Positions 15,236 to 22,154 of a DNA stretch of 22,154 bases are shown piece by piece. Each line of letters starts with the position of its first letter. Position 1 is the stretch's first letter. Source of the stretch: JABEVB01 sp049965775 (GTDB lineage Bacteria > Planctomycetota > Phycisphaerae > WQYP01); assembly GCA_049965775.1 (NCBI GenBank), contig JBMFVX010000044.1:1-22154 (forward strand). The letters run 5' to 3'. Under the pieces are notes generated by a model. The model ran no database searches and had not been told where the DNA came from. It worked only from the letters and a program-made list of their open reading frames with translations. A program made the translations under genes and the position numbers.

Positions 15236-15565
15236 CTATACGCTAAACGATGATCCGCATCCGCAGGCATGCGTGGCATTTGGGTTCTTAAACACAAAGC
15301 CACGGCCCATCACTTCATCTTTGAAATCAATCTCGGTGCCGTTAAGGTAGAGATAGCTCTTGCGGTCAGAGACGACTTTAATGCCATTGGATTCCATCAC
15401 TTCGTCGTTTTCGGCGGGAGCGTCGGTAAGATCCAGCACGTAGCTGAACCCCGAGCACCCCCCTCCTTTGACGCCCACGCGCAGAGCCACCGCCTCAGGC
15501 AACCCCTGATCGCGTATGATGTTCTTAATTTCCTTGGCAGCCGTTTCGGTAAGCAAAATCGCCAT
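15236..15565 (-). CDS. erpA: ErpA/IscA-type iron-sulfur cluster carrier (HesB family)
   Basis: The 109-residue A-type carrier receives Fe-S clusters and hands them to apo-enzymes. The three cluster ligands are present: Cys37 in GGGCSGFSY, and Cys101 and Cys103 in HACGCGSSF at the C-terminus. Length and order are normal for the family. AGGAG precedes the ATG. It is a single-gene unit with its own promoter-like boxes and a terminator. The choice between ErpA, IscA and SufA cannot be made from one sequence without neighbours of the isc or suf operons, so the symbol is provisional. Confidence 0.9.
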   Translation of the reverse strand: MAILLTETAAKEIKNIIRDQGLPEAVALRVGVKGGGCSGFSYVLDLTDAPAENDEVMESNGIKVVSDRKSYLYLNGTEIDFKDEVMGRGFVFKNPNATHACGCGSSFSV

Positions 15566-15597
15566 AATGCAGGTACTCCTAAAAAACCTTCTGCTTT

Positions 15598-15626
15598 ATA
15601 ATACAAACTGAACGTGCAAAAGTGAA
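15598..15626 (-). promoter_or_regulatory. Probable promoter of the Fe-S carrier gene
   Basis: On the minus strand TTCACT (15621-15626) and TATTAT (15598-15603) are 17 bases apart, about 33 bases before the start codon. The -35 matches four of six consensus bases and the -10 five of six. The divergent AraC-type gene starts at 15684, so a regulator binding here could affect both. Confidence 0.5.
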
Positions 15627-15683
15627 GCGTCTTGACCGCATAGGGCAAGGCGGTTTTAATGCGACGTTTGTAAGGATTTTGAA

Positions 15684-16622
15684 ATGAAACAGTTCAATCA
15701 AGGTCGCTGCATTCACGGCTATCCGCCGGTGGGAGAAGGCACCCGGCGACTCGGCCTGTACCTTATCGGAGCCGGATACGAATCCATCAAGCCCGGCGAG
15801 CCATACCCGCTGCCCAGCCACCCAGAGCTTTACGCTTTTACCTGGCAGCGCGGCCGCACACTTCCGGAATATCAGCTTGTGCATGTTAGCGCGGGCACCG
15901 GTGAGTTTGCATCTGAGGCGACCGGGCATATAAAGCTCGAAGCCGGCATGGTGATGCTGCTCATGCCTGATGTGTGGCATCGCTATCGGCCGGACCCGTC
16001 CACCGGTTGGGAATCACACTGGATATCGTTTGACGGCGAATTGCCTCATTTGTGGGGCAACGCACGGGTGATCGGACCTGAAACCGCCGTCTGGTCGCCC
16101 GATCCAAGACTTGACCTGTCACCCCGTTACAGAGAAATCATCAACCTTGTGGTCAATCAACCGGAGCACGTTTCGACGGCGACTACCTCCCTTGCCCTGG
16201 GTCTGCTGACCATGGTGCTGGGTGACCGGCTGGCCCTGCAGGAGCAGACCGACACGACGCTTAACCCGCTGCTCACCCGGGAGGTGAATGACCCGATGGT
16301 TGCCAAGGCTCTTAAGATAATCTGGACACACAGCCACCGAGGGCTGTCGGTACCCAAAATTGCCGCAGACATCAATGCCAATCGGCGGACGCTGGAACGT
16401 CGCTTTGCCCAGGCGCGAGGGCGCAGCGTTCTTTCTGAAATTATTGACTGCCGGATTACCCGGGCCAAACGACTGCTTATCGAAACGCACCTGCCGATCA
16501 AGCGGGTTGCTTACGGCGTAGGATTTTCTTCACCGACGCACTTTGCCGTATCATTCCGACGAGAAGTGGGCATGACGCCCGCCACATTTCGCAAGCGATT
16601 CCGCAAACGCCCCAGCCGATAG
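15684..16622 (+). CDS. AraC-family transcriptional regulator
   Basis: The 312-residue protein has an N-terminal cupin-like sensing domain (about 20-150; YQLVHVSAGTGEF, GMVMLLMPDVWHRYRPD, GWESHWISFDG). A C-terminal AraC/XylS domain (about 210-310) contains two helix-turn-helices, seen in LSVPKIAADINANRRTLERRF and IKRVAYGVGFSSPTHFAVSFRREVGMTPATFRK. AAGGA precedes the ATG. Members with this N-terminus often sense sugars; the W-SF-G segment is common in those. No transport or catabolic gene adjoins it, so its target is unknown. It is divergent from the Fe-S carrier gene and convergent with the methyltransferase gene. A small CTGCAC/GTGCAG hairpin (16630-16647) follows the stop without a T-run. 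Confidence 0.93.
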   Translation: MKQFNQGRCIHGYPPVGEGTRRLGLYLIGAGYESIKPGEPYPLPSHPELYAFTWQRGRTLPEYQLVHVSAGTGEFASEATGHIKLEAGMVMLLMPDVWHRYRPDPSTGWESHWISFDGELPHLWGNARVIGPETAVWSPDPRLDLSPRYREIINLVVNQPEHVSTATTSLALGLLTMVLGDRLALQEQTDTTLNPLLTREVNDPMVAKALKIIWTHSHRGLSVPKIAADINANRRTLERRFAQARGRSVLSEIIDCRITRAKRLLIETHLPIKRVAYGVGFSSPTHFAVSFRREVGMTPATFRKRFRKRPSR

Positions 16623-16824
16623 GAACACCCTGCACCAGTAAGTGCAGCCAGGCAACGCGGAGAACGGTCTATGCTTTTGGATGCGACTGTTTCAAGGTGA
16701 AGCGGCGCGTCAATTACGATGGCCACGTTTACCTTTGTCGTGCACGATTGTGGCAGCAGGGCATGTTTATCATTTTGATTCTGGCGATAACAATTGCACC
16801 GCGCCTGCCGTGTGGCGCTTACGC

Positions 16825-17718
16825 CTAAACCGCGTCGGCGGCCCGCACCGCATGCACCCGCACCACGGCCGCGTAATGCTCCAATCCGTCATCGCTGGCC
16901 ATCTGTGGAAAAAGCCAATCACGGGTGGCCAGGCCGATGCCGTAGCTCGCCAGCATCGCCGCCGCAGTGCCGCAGGCGGCCCGGCTCGAGTTGAACGAGA
17001 GGCTCTCGCCGGTTTCGGCAATGAGTATCTGTTCGAAGCCGGCGGCTTGAAGCAAATTGCGATAGGTTGAAATTTCAACGGCCCCCGCGAGGCCGTCAAC
17101 GCATTCCATGAGGGCTTCAGCAACTTCCGCGGGCAGCAAATCTTTAAGGGCTACGTCGCTGATCATCACGCGCCCACCCGGCCTTAGCACCCTGTGCATT
17201 TCGCGAAAAATAGCAGGCTTGTTGCCGGCCCCATTGATGGCACCATGGCTCATAATACAGTCAACACTACCCGCAGGCACAGGCACACTGTCAATGCGGC
17301 AAAGGTAAAACGTGACATTGCCTGCACCTGCGGCGCATGCGTCGCGCCGGGCCTGCTCGATCTTTTCAGGTGAGTTGTCAATTCCAATAACGCGTCCGGC
17401 AGACCCTACGATTCGCGCAGCGGCGAGCACATCGCAGCCATTGCCGCAGCCAATATCCACAACGGTTTCACCCGGACGAAGCGATTTCATTGCTGCGGTG
17501 TTGGCACTGGCTCGCCTGCCCCCCCCATCGCCAGACAGGGGCAGCGGCGCATCGTCCATCAGTTCGGCGGGCCAAACGGGCCGGATCAAAGTTGGAGCCT
17601 TGCGCGGAAACACGCTGGCTGCTGAAATTGCCGGTTCTGCCACGAATCGCCTCCCACGAAAAATGCGATAACGGTATGCTTTGCGGGTACCGGGGCCACA
17701 CGGAGATAAACCGGCCAT
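16825..17718 (-). CDS. SAM-dependent methyltransferase, ArsM-like
   Basis: The protein of about 297 residues has a class I methyltransferase fold. The SAM-binding motif is VVDIGCGNGCDVLAAAR, followed by VIGIDNSPEKIEQARR and HRVLRPGGRVMISDV. Order and spacing resemble arsenite methyltransferases (ArsM/AS3MT). A cysteine is kept in LMECVDGLAGAVE, matching the C-x-x-G-A region of ArsM. The site that normally reads S-N-C-V-x-N-L is SHGAINGAG here, so an As(III)-binding cysteine is missing. Arsenic methylation is therefore doubtful and the substrate unknown. No ars gene is nearby. The start is uncertain: ATG 17718 is used, GTG 17730 and ATG 17559 are alternatives, and none has a ribosome site. The first 50 residues are poorly conserved in type. 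Confidence 0.82.
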   Translation of the reverse strand: MAGLSPCGPGTRKAYRYRIFRGRRFVAEPAISAASVFPRKAPTLIRPVWPAELMDDAPLPLSGDGGGRRASANTAAMKSLRPGETVVDIGCGNGCDVLAAARIVGSAGRVIGIDNSPEKIEQARRDACAAGAGNVTFYLCRIDSVPVPAGSVDCIMSHGAINGAGNKPAIFREMHRVLRPGGRVMISDVALKDLLPAEVAEALMECVDGLAGAVEISTYRNLLQAAGFEQILIAETGESLSFNSSRAACGTAAAMLASYGIGLATRDWLFPQMASDDGLEHYAAVVRVHAVRAADAV

Positions 17719-17730
17719 GGCTCGGTGCAC

Positions 17731-18238
17731 AACAACGGGCGACTGTTGCTCTAATAGCGTGCCGATCGCACCCCCGCAGGCATCATGCCCGCCAACGTGA
17801 ACACAGCATCATCCATAACGCTGCCGCAGGAAAAAGACCCCACGGTTTAGCTATTCACGCACGTTGGTTGTTATCGGCAGGGTTCTTACAAAAACTTAAA
17901 CCAATTTCCGTTTCGTTCCCCTTGATGTTTTGGCACAGGCTTTGCACCGGACAGTTCGCCACGGTAAGGGGCTACCACGAAATAAAGTCTACAAAGTATG
18001 ACGCCAAGATATTGGCATCTGGCAAGACGTCAGCGCGGAGAATATCGGCATGGATATCTATACCGCTTGCGGTCAGAATTGAAGCATCTCTCGTGGTGCT
18101 GCGGCGTAACCCGGGCACCCCGGCGGCGCTGCCGCTTGCCGGGGTGGGCAAAAAGGCTTGACCACGCGGCTTAACCGCGTGGCTCGTTGCGCCGTTTTTG
18201 GTGACAATGGATTTTTGCCGCCATGTTGCCGCGCTGGC
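17731..18238. other. Intergenic stretch between the methyltransferase and SpoIID-like genes
   Basis: These 508 bases hold no supported gene. Both flanking genes run on the minus strand. The left 380 bases show no promoter boxes or repeats I would defend. The right part holds two strong hairpins, listed separately. Confidence 0.55.
18116..18182. repeat. Two adjacent GC-rich hairpins after the SpoIID-like gene
   Basis: The first stem is CACCCCGGC/GCCGGGGTG (18116-18124 with 18138-18146). The second is CCACGCGG/CCGCGTGG (18162-18169 with 18175-18182) with the 5-base loop CTTAA. Read on the minus strand, downstream of the SpoIID-like gene, the second hairpin comes first and a CTTTTT run follows eight bases later, so it may act as a weak terminator. 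The paired, GC-rich form also resembles intergenic palindromic repeats. Copies elsewhere in the genome would decide. Confidence 0.6.
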
Positions 18239-19465
18239 TTACCAGAGCTTGTGTATTGCCTCGGTGGGGTAATAAAAGTTGAGGATGTAGCGGGCGGATA
18301 GGCCTTTGAGAGCGAACTCCTGTGCACCCCATTGCGACAGGCCGATGCCGTGGCCGAAGCCATGGCCGTTATAAAGGACGATGCTATCGGGCGTGTTACG
18401 AATGTCAAAATTGCTGCTGGGCGGAGCCGAGACATTGCGATTGGGGTCGGTAACGAGCGCAAGCCGAAACTCTTCGGAACGCATGGCGCCCTGGTGGCCA
18501 TAAATATCGGTGAAGGTGATCACTGTCGGCCGGTTGGTAATATCATTACGCTGGGTTATCTGCACAGTGGAGATGGGGCCAAGCTCGCTTAAATAGGGTA
18601 AGGAATTCTTTTTGCCCCAGAGCGTAACGGCCTGCGTGACAAGGGCTTTGTTGATGGTCATGGGCGGCCAAGAGTACTTTGAGCAATCAGCATCCACCGG
18701 ACCGACGATGCGGGCGGTAAGGGTTGGCGCGTTCTCATCGCCCCAGGCATCGGATGGAGTCTGGGTGGCTCCGCCGGTGCAGGCGGAGTAAAACGCGCAA
18801 AAAATGCCATGCAGTGCGCCTTGATGGGCAAACATCACCTCGCCCCAGGTGGCACGTACCGCGGCCCAGGCGCGAGGTGTCTCGGCCCGCATGCCGCCAT
18901 AGACCTGAGAGTTTTGCGTACCGGTAACGTCCCATGCGTGCGTGAGACCAAAAGTACGCATCTGGTAGAGCGCGTAGGTTCGGGCAGCAATGGCCTGCGC
19001 CCGGTAGGCGGCGGGTTGCCAACTTCCGTAAAGCTCGCGTGAGAGCACGCCGGCGAGATAATCTTCAATGGGGAGTACGTTAAGGCCCACATATTCGCCG
19101 GTTGGCAACCGCACCACTTCGACGCGGCCTCGGTAAAAACGCGGATCGAGCCGCGGGGCCGTGGGTTGCGGCTGGGTAATGGCTACGCGAATCGAGGGTT
19201 CGGTTCGTTGCCACGACACCGGCACAATTGCCGGATAAACCGGCCCCAGGATTGCCGGCTTGGGTAGGATGGTGGGAATGGGTGGAAACGCCGGGGCGAT
19301 GGCGGGGCTTGTGGTGCTTGCGGTCGGGGAGTTGCCGATGGAGGGTGGCGGCGGCAGCGCCATCTGCGAAGAACTGCTCTGGCAACCTGCCAGCAGCAGG
19401 ATGGTCGTGGAGGCCACGAGCATTGCGGCAGAAAGTACAAAGTGTCTGGGGCGCAAGTGGATCAT
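18239..19465 (-). CDS. SpoIID/LytB-domain lipoprotein
   Basis: The 408-residue product starts at the ATG at 19465, preceded by GAGG. It opens with a lipoprotein signal ending in LLAGC (Cys28). A Pro/Ser/Thr-rich linker follows to about residue 110. The SpoIID domain then runs to the end. It includes LNVLPIEDYLAGVLSREL, QAIAARTYALYQM, YSACTGGATQTPSDAW and the closing NGHGFGHGIGLSQWGAQ, which are the hallmarks of this peptidoglycan glycan-strand lytic transglycosylase family. The conserved acidic residue is in IEDYLAG. Outside spore-formers such proteins act in wall remodelling, which fits a membrane-anchored periplasmic enzyme. A frame extension of 21 residues upstream lacks a ribosome site. 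It lies downstream of the TPR-alphaCTD gene on the same strand, with a 129-base gap. Confidence 0.92.
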   Translation of the reverse strand: MIHLRPRHFVLSAAMLVASTTILLLAGCQSSSSQMALPPPPSIGNSPTASTTSPAIAPAFPPIPTILPKPAILGPVYPAIVPVSWQRTEPSIRVAITQPQPTAPRLDPRFYRGRVEVVRLPTGEYVGLNVLPIEDYLAGVLSRELYGSWQPAAYRAQAIAARTYALYQMRTFGLTHAWDVTGTQNSQVYGGMRAETPRAWAAVRATWGEVMFAHQGALHGIFCAFYSACTGGATQTPSDAWGDENAPTLTARIVGPVDADCSKYSWPPMTINKALVTQAVTLWGKKNSLPYLSELGPISTVQITQRNDITNRPTVITFTDIYGHQGAMRSEEFRLALVTDPNRNVSAPPSSNFDIRNTPDSIVLYNGHGFGHGIGLSQWGAQEFALKGLSARYILNFYYPTEAIHKLW

Positions 19466-19594
19466 CCTTGATCCTCTAAAAAATAAAGCAGCAAAGCCCG
19501 CAGCACCACGGCTTTGGGATTGCGCCACGTTGTTTCTACGTCGCCGGCGGCGTTAGGGACTGCGCGGGGCCGCATCGTGGGCTCAGCGTGCCCT

Positions 19595-20494
19595 TTAATC
19601 TACTTTGCGCAGAGTCAAGCCCAGCTTACCGAGTTTCTCTTTGACTTCATCAAGGCTGGTGTCGCCAAAGTTCTGCACGCCCAACAACTCGGCTTCGGTG
19701 CGGCTGATCAAATCGGCCACGGTATTGATGCCCAGCAGCTTGAGCGCCTTGCTGCTGCGTGCGCCAAACTCCATGTCGCTGACGCTTTGGTTAAGCACTT
19801 CGGGCGGCACGGTGGCGGCAACCGCCCTGAGAGCCTCGGCGCGTTGTGCCGCGAGAGCCTCCTCGGAAGCCTGCCCCAGACGCAGGCCCTTGCGCGAGAG
19901 CATCTCGCGAATTTCCTGAAGGCTGGTTTCGCCGAAGTTTTTGTAGCTCAGCAGTTCGGCCTCGGTAATTTTCAAGAGGTCTCCGAGGGTGCGAATATTC
20001 ATCTTACGCAGGCAGTTGCGGGCGCGAACCGAAAGCTCAAAATCGGTTACGGGCGTTTCGAGCACCAAATTGCGCGGGCCGTAGCGGCGGTCGGTGTCAT
20101 CCGGTATCTGCATGTCGAGCGAGCTGTCTACATGGCGGTAAAACATGCGGCCCCTGGCATGATTGGGTTGGCTGGTGAGAAGGCGGTGCAGACATTCTTC
20201 AGCGTCGTCGTAAAGGCCGGCATCTTCGTAGAGCACCGAAAGATTCAGCAGCACACCCTCGTAGGTGGGCTGGCGGGCGGCGAGGCTTTCGTAAAGAACG
20301 ATGGCCTTTTCATCTTCGCCGAGCAGATCGTAGTAATAGGCGAGTTTGAACGCCACGGCATCGTCTTCGGGATCTATTTGGTTGGCTTTTTCCAGAAGTT
20401 CAAGCGTGGTTTCAAGCCGGCCGTCTTTTGCGGCTTTGAGGGCTTCGTCATAAAGCTTTTTAACGTTTGCGGTTTCTTTTGCGGTTTCGGGCAT
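19595..20494 (-). CDS. TPR protein fused to two RNA-polymerase alpha-CTD-like domains
   Basis: The 299-residue protein begins with about three TPR units (residues 10-130; LYDEALKAAKDGRLETTLEL and YDDAEECLHRLLTSQPNHAR). It ends with two helix-hairpin-helix domains of the RpoA C-terminal type. The first is about 150-210 (ELSVRARNCLRKMNIRTLGD, NFGETSLQEIREML). The second is about 235-297 (FGARSSKALKLLGINTVADL, NFGDTSLDEVKEKL). In RpoA this domain binds UP-element DNA and activators. Here it sits without the polymerase-assembly domain, so the protein may bind DNA or transcription factors but cannot replace alpha. The ATG at 20494 follows GGAG. A well-spaced promoter lies upstream. Its position next to the ribosomal str genes and its planctomycete-type architecture suggest a role in basic transcription. 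That role is inferred. Confidence 0.9.
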   Translation of the reverse strand: MPETAKETANVKKLYDEALKAAKDGRLETTLELLEKANQIDPEDDAVAFKLAYYYDLLGEDEKAIVLYESLAARQPTYEGVLLNLSVLYEDAGLYDDAEECLHRLLTSQPNHARGRMFYRHVDSSLDMQIPDDTDRRYGPRNLVLETPVTDFELSVRARNCLRKMNIRTLGDLLKITEAELLSYKNFGETSLQEIREMLSRKGLRLGQASEEALAAQRAEALRAVAATVPPEVLNQSVSDMEFGARSSKALKLLGINTVADLISRTEAELLGVQNFGDTSLDEVKEKLGKLGLTLRKVD

Positions 20495-20535
20495 GGGAAA
20501 TAAGTCTCCGTAGTTAACCAAATTCAAGACTATGA

Positions 20536-20564
20536 ATTATACTCTTGGCGGCGATGGTTGACAA
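20536..20564 (-). promoter_or_regulatory. Promoter of the TPR-alphaCTD gene
   Basis: On the minus strand TTGTCA (20559-20564) and a consensus TATAAT (20536-20541) are exactly 17 bases apart. Transcription would start near 20530, leaving a leader of about 35 bases before the ATG at 20494. On the plus strand TTGACA (20558-20563) overlaps the same spot, but no matching -10 is clear, so the rpsL promoter is unresolved. The rest of 20542-20778 holds no gene. Confidence 0.75.
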
Positions 20565-20778
20565 TGCCGCCGCTTTGGCCCTGTGAAAATGTCGCGTGCG
20601 ACGGCGGCGTGGTTGCAACGACGGGCAAAAGCCATTACACTTTCTAGTTCGGATTTTGGCGGAGTCTGCCGGGTTCCGGCGGCCGAAGAGGCTGTTGACG
20701 GAACGCCGGCCTTCCGGGTGGCTCGCTTGCCGGTCGATGGTAGGCCGCAGGTGGCAGCAACGAAATAAAAGGTTAACT

Positions 20779-21150
20779 ATGCCGACAATCAATCAGTTGA
20801 TCAAAAAGCCGCGTCGCAGTCTCGAACGCATCAACAAGGTGAAAGACCTTGAAGCGTCGCCGCAGCGTCGCGGGGTTTGTCTGGTGGTCAAAACCATGAC
20901 CCCCAAAAAACCCAACTCGGCTTTGCGTAAGGTGGCCCGCGTGCGGCTCTCCAACGGTAAAGAAGTTACCGCCTACATCCCCGGCATAGACCATAATTTG
21001 CAGGAACACTCGATTGTGCTCGTGCGGGGCGGCCGCGTACGCGACCTGCCCGGCGTGCGTTATCACATTGTTCGCGGCGTGCTCGATGCCGGCGGCGTAG
21101 AAGCCCGCCGTCGCAGCCGCTCCAAGTACGGAGCCAAGAAACCTAAATAA
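20779..21150 (+). CDS. rpsL: Ribosomal protein S12
   Basis: The 123-residue small-subunit protein lines the decoding centre. Conserved blocks are TPKKPNSALRKVARVRLSNG (41-60), HNLQEHS (72-78) and DLPGVRYHIVRG (89-100). Lys43 is kept. Position 88, Lys in E. coli (K87 in mature numbering), is Arg here (GGRVRDLPG). Asp89, the usual methylthiolation site, is kept. The ATG follows AAAGG, and the long frame upstream has no S12 similarity. It is the first gene of an rpsL-rpsG unit. Confidence 0.98.
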   Translation: MPTINQLIKKPRRSLERINKVKDLEASPQRRGVCLVVKTMTPKKPNSALRKVARVRLSNGKEVTAYIPGIDHNLQEHSIVLVRGGRVRDLPGVRYHIVRGVLDAGGVEARRRSRSKYGAKKPK

Positions 21151-21248
21151 TATTGTCAAAATTCAACCGGCGGCTCGGATGTTCCGACCCGCATGCCTTG
21201 AAGTATCCCGAATCTTGCTGATTCGAACCGGAGAAATGAAAGGAAGCC

Positions 21249-21725
21249 ATGGGCGCCAAATCGTTTACTGTCAGTGCCACGAATCTCAAACCCGACCCGG
21301 TCTATGGGTCGCTTACCCTGAGCAAGTTCATTAACTGCCTGATGTATGACGGCAAAAAAGCGACCGCTCAGCGCGTGGTTTACGGAGCCTTGGACCTCAT
21401 CGGCAAGCGCGTTAAAGACGCCAAGCCTATTGAGATTTTTGAGCTTGCCATGAATAACGTCAAACCCAATATCGAAACACGATCCCGTCGCGTCGGCGGT
21501 CAGAACTATCAGGTGCCCATGGCTGTGTCGCGCAAACGGCAGCAAAGCCTTGCCATCCGCTGGATTCTCGAAGCTATCCGCTCCAAGGCCGGCAAACCCA
21601 TGATGGAACGCCTCGCCGAGGAACTCGTTGCCGCGAGCAAGCGCGAAGGCGCTGCGATGCAAACCCGCGAAAACGTGCACAAGATGGCCGAAGCCAACCG
21701 CGCCTTCTCGCACTTTGCATGGTAA
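21249..21725 (+). CDS. rpsG: Ribosomal protein S7
   Basis: The 158-residue small-subunit head protein binds 16S rRNA and nucleates head assembly. Conserved blocks are DPVYGSLTLSKFINCLMYDGKK near the start, VKPNIETRSRRVGGQNYQVP (RNA-binding beta-hairpin) and a C-terminal helix with HKMAEANRAFSHFAW. AAAGGAAG precedes the ATG. It lies 98 bases after rpsL. A strong terminator follows 28 bases after its stop, so fusA and tuf are not part of this transcript. Confidence 0.98.
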   Translation: MGAKSFTVSATNLKPDPVYGSLTLSKFINCLMYDGKKATAQRVVYGALDLIGKRVKDAKPIEIFELAMNNVKPNIETRSRRVGGQNYQVPMAVSRKRQQSLAIRWILEAIRSKAGKPMMERLAEELVAASKREGAAMQTRENVHKMAEANRAFSHFAW

Positions 21726-21753
21726 TTGCGAACTCTTAAAACGCCTGCTGCAG

Positions 21754-21792
21754 CATCATCCCGATATGATAGATCGGGATGATGTTTTTATT
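21754..21792 (+). terminator. Strong Rho-independent terminator of rpsL-rpsG
   Basis: A perfect 12-bp stem (CATCATCCCGAT at 21754-21765 with ATCGGGATGATG at 21773-21784) has a 7-base loop and is followed at once by TTTTTATT. It begins 28 bases after the rpsG stop. Confidence 0.95.
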
Positions 21793-22016
21793 GCGCCGTG
21801 CCGTGGCGTAGTTAGTCTTTTGGGTTGTGTCAACGTGACAATCTTGACCGGATTCTTGGTCGGCAATCCGCTTGATTGCGCGGCTGTCGGTGCAAGATAA
21901 TATTATCTGCATGGCACGGCTTGCGATGGCCTCAAGCCGCCGCTGCGATGAAGTGATGCCGCTCACGCGGCGAGATATCTTTTCCGCTCTCAAGTGAGGT
22001 TTTCAGACAGGCTCGG
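21793..22016. other. Intergenic stretch without a supported gene
   Basis: A minus-strand frame of 85 codons crosses this stretch but runs through the rpsG terminator, starts at TTG and has no recognisable protein features. I see no promoter or repeat here. Confidence 0.5.
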
Positions 22017-22154
22017 CTACACCATTGGCTCTGTTTTCCAACGCTCTATTTGGGCGTAGGCGTTGTGATTGTGGATGGATTCAAAGTTTTCGCTTTCAAT
22101 GCTGTACCAGGTGATGCGCGGGTCGTTCTCCATACCGATGGCCAAATCGCGGAT
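22017..22154 (-). CDS. C-terminal end of an unidentified gene
   Basis: The minus strand is open from the right edge to a TAG at 22017-22019, giving 45 residues that include MENDPRITWYSIES and ENFESIHNHNAYAQIERWK. Acidic, aromatic and Asn/His residues are mixed as in a real folded protein. No family is recognised from this fragment. The gene's start is outside the window. Confidence 0.6.
   Translation of the reverse strand: MRDLAIGMENDPRITWYSIESENFESIHNHNAYAQIERWKTEPMV

Noticed and set aside
19493..19515. AAAGCC/GGCTTT hairpin between the alphaCTD and SpoIID-like genes
   Set aside because: The stem is only 6 bp with an 11-base loop, and the T-run is several bases away; too weak to call a terminator.
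21736..21993. 85-codon minus-strand frame after rpsG
   Set aside because: It crosses the strong terminator, starts with TTG and has no recognisable protein pattern.
1..22154. CRISPR arrays, tRNA or rRNA genes, prophage or integrase genes
   Set aside because: I found no regularly spaced repeats, no tRNA cloverleaf or rRNA sequence and no phage or recombinase protein in any frame.

Overview
The window looks like chromosomal DNA of a planctomycete, most plausibly of the Phycisphaerae type. The best single clue is the gene at 19595-20494, which fuses TPR repeats to two RNA-polymerase-alpha-CTD-like domains, an architecture I associate with planctomycetes. An S8-like protease with an atypical active site and secreted low-complexity TPR proteins fit the same picture. 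The lineage is inferred from gene content, since no rRNA is present.

Region 1 (1-6485) is accessory DNA. It holds a truncated secreted subtilisin-like protease, a small lipoprotein, a CsoR-controlled copper-export operon (csoR-copA), and a PIN/ribbon-helix-helix toxin-antitoxin pair whose toxin is destroyed. Two copies of a small non-coding element with terminal inverted repeats explain the damage. One full copy (6025-6367, 343 bp) lies inside the PIN toxin gene. The end of a second copy, in opposite orientation and identical over all 76 visible bases, cuts off the 3' end of the protease gene at the left window edge. Removing the 343-bp copy and one ATAA duplication restores the PIN reading frame.

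Region 2 (6486-15565) is mostly regulatory and housekeeping. A secreted Gln/Asn-rich TPR protein is translationally coupled (TAATG) to an RsbU-like PocR-GAF-SpoIIE phosphatase. A divergent promoter drives an unrecognised ORF whose end overlaps lexA by about 210 bases. Then follow a tRNase Z-like metallo-beta-lactamase protein, PTS enzyme I and an ErpA/IscA-type Fe-S carrier with a clear terminator.

Region 3 (15566-22154) carries an AraC-family regulator, an ArsM-like methyltransferase lacking an expected cysteine, a SpoIID-like lipoprotein, the TPR-alphaCTD protein with a good promoter, and rpsL-rpsG closed by a strong terminator. RpsL carries Arg at position 88, where streptomycin-sensitive bacteria have Lys. 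The last 138 bases hold the end of an unidentified minus-strand gene.

The strongest new item is the short inverted-repeat element. It has inactivated or truncated two genes and brackets the copper-resistance operon with inverted copies.
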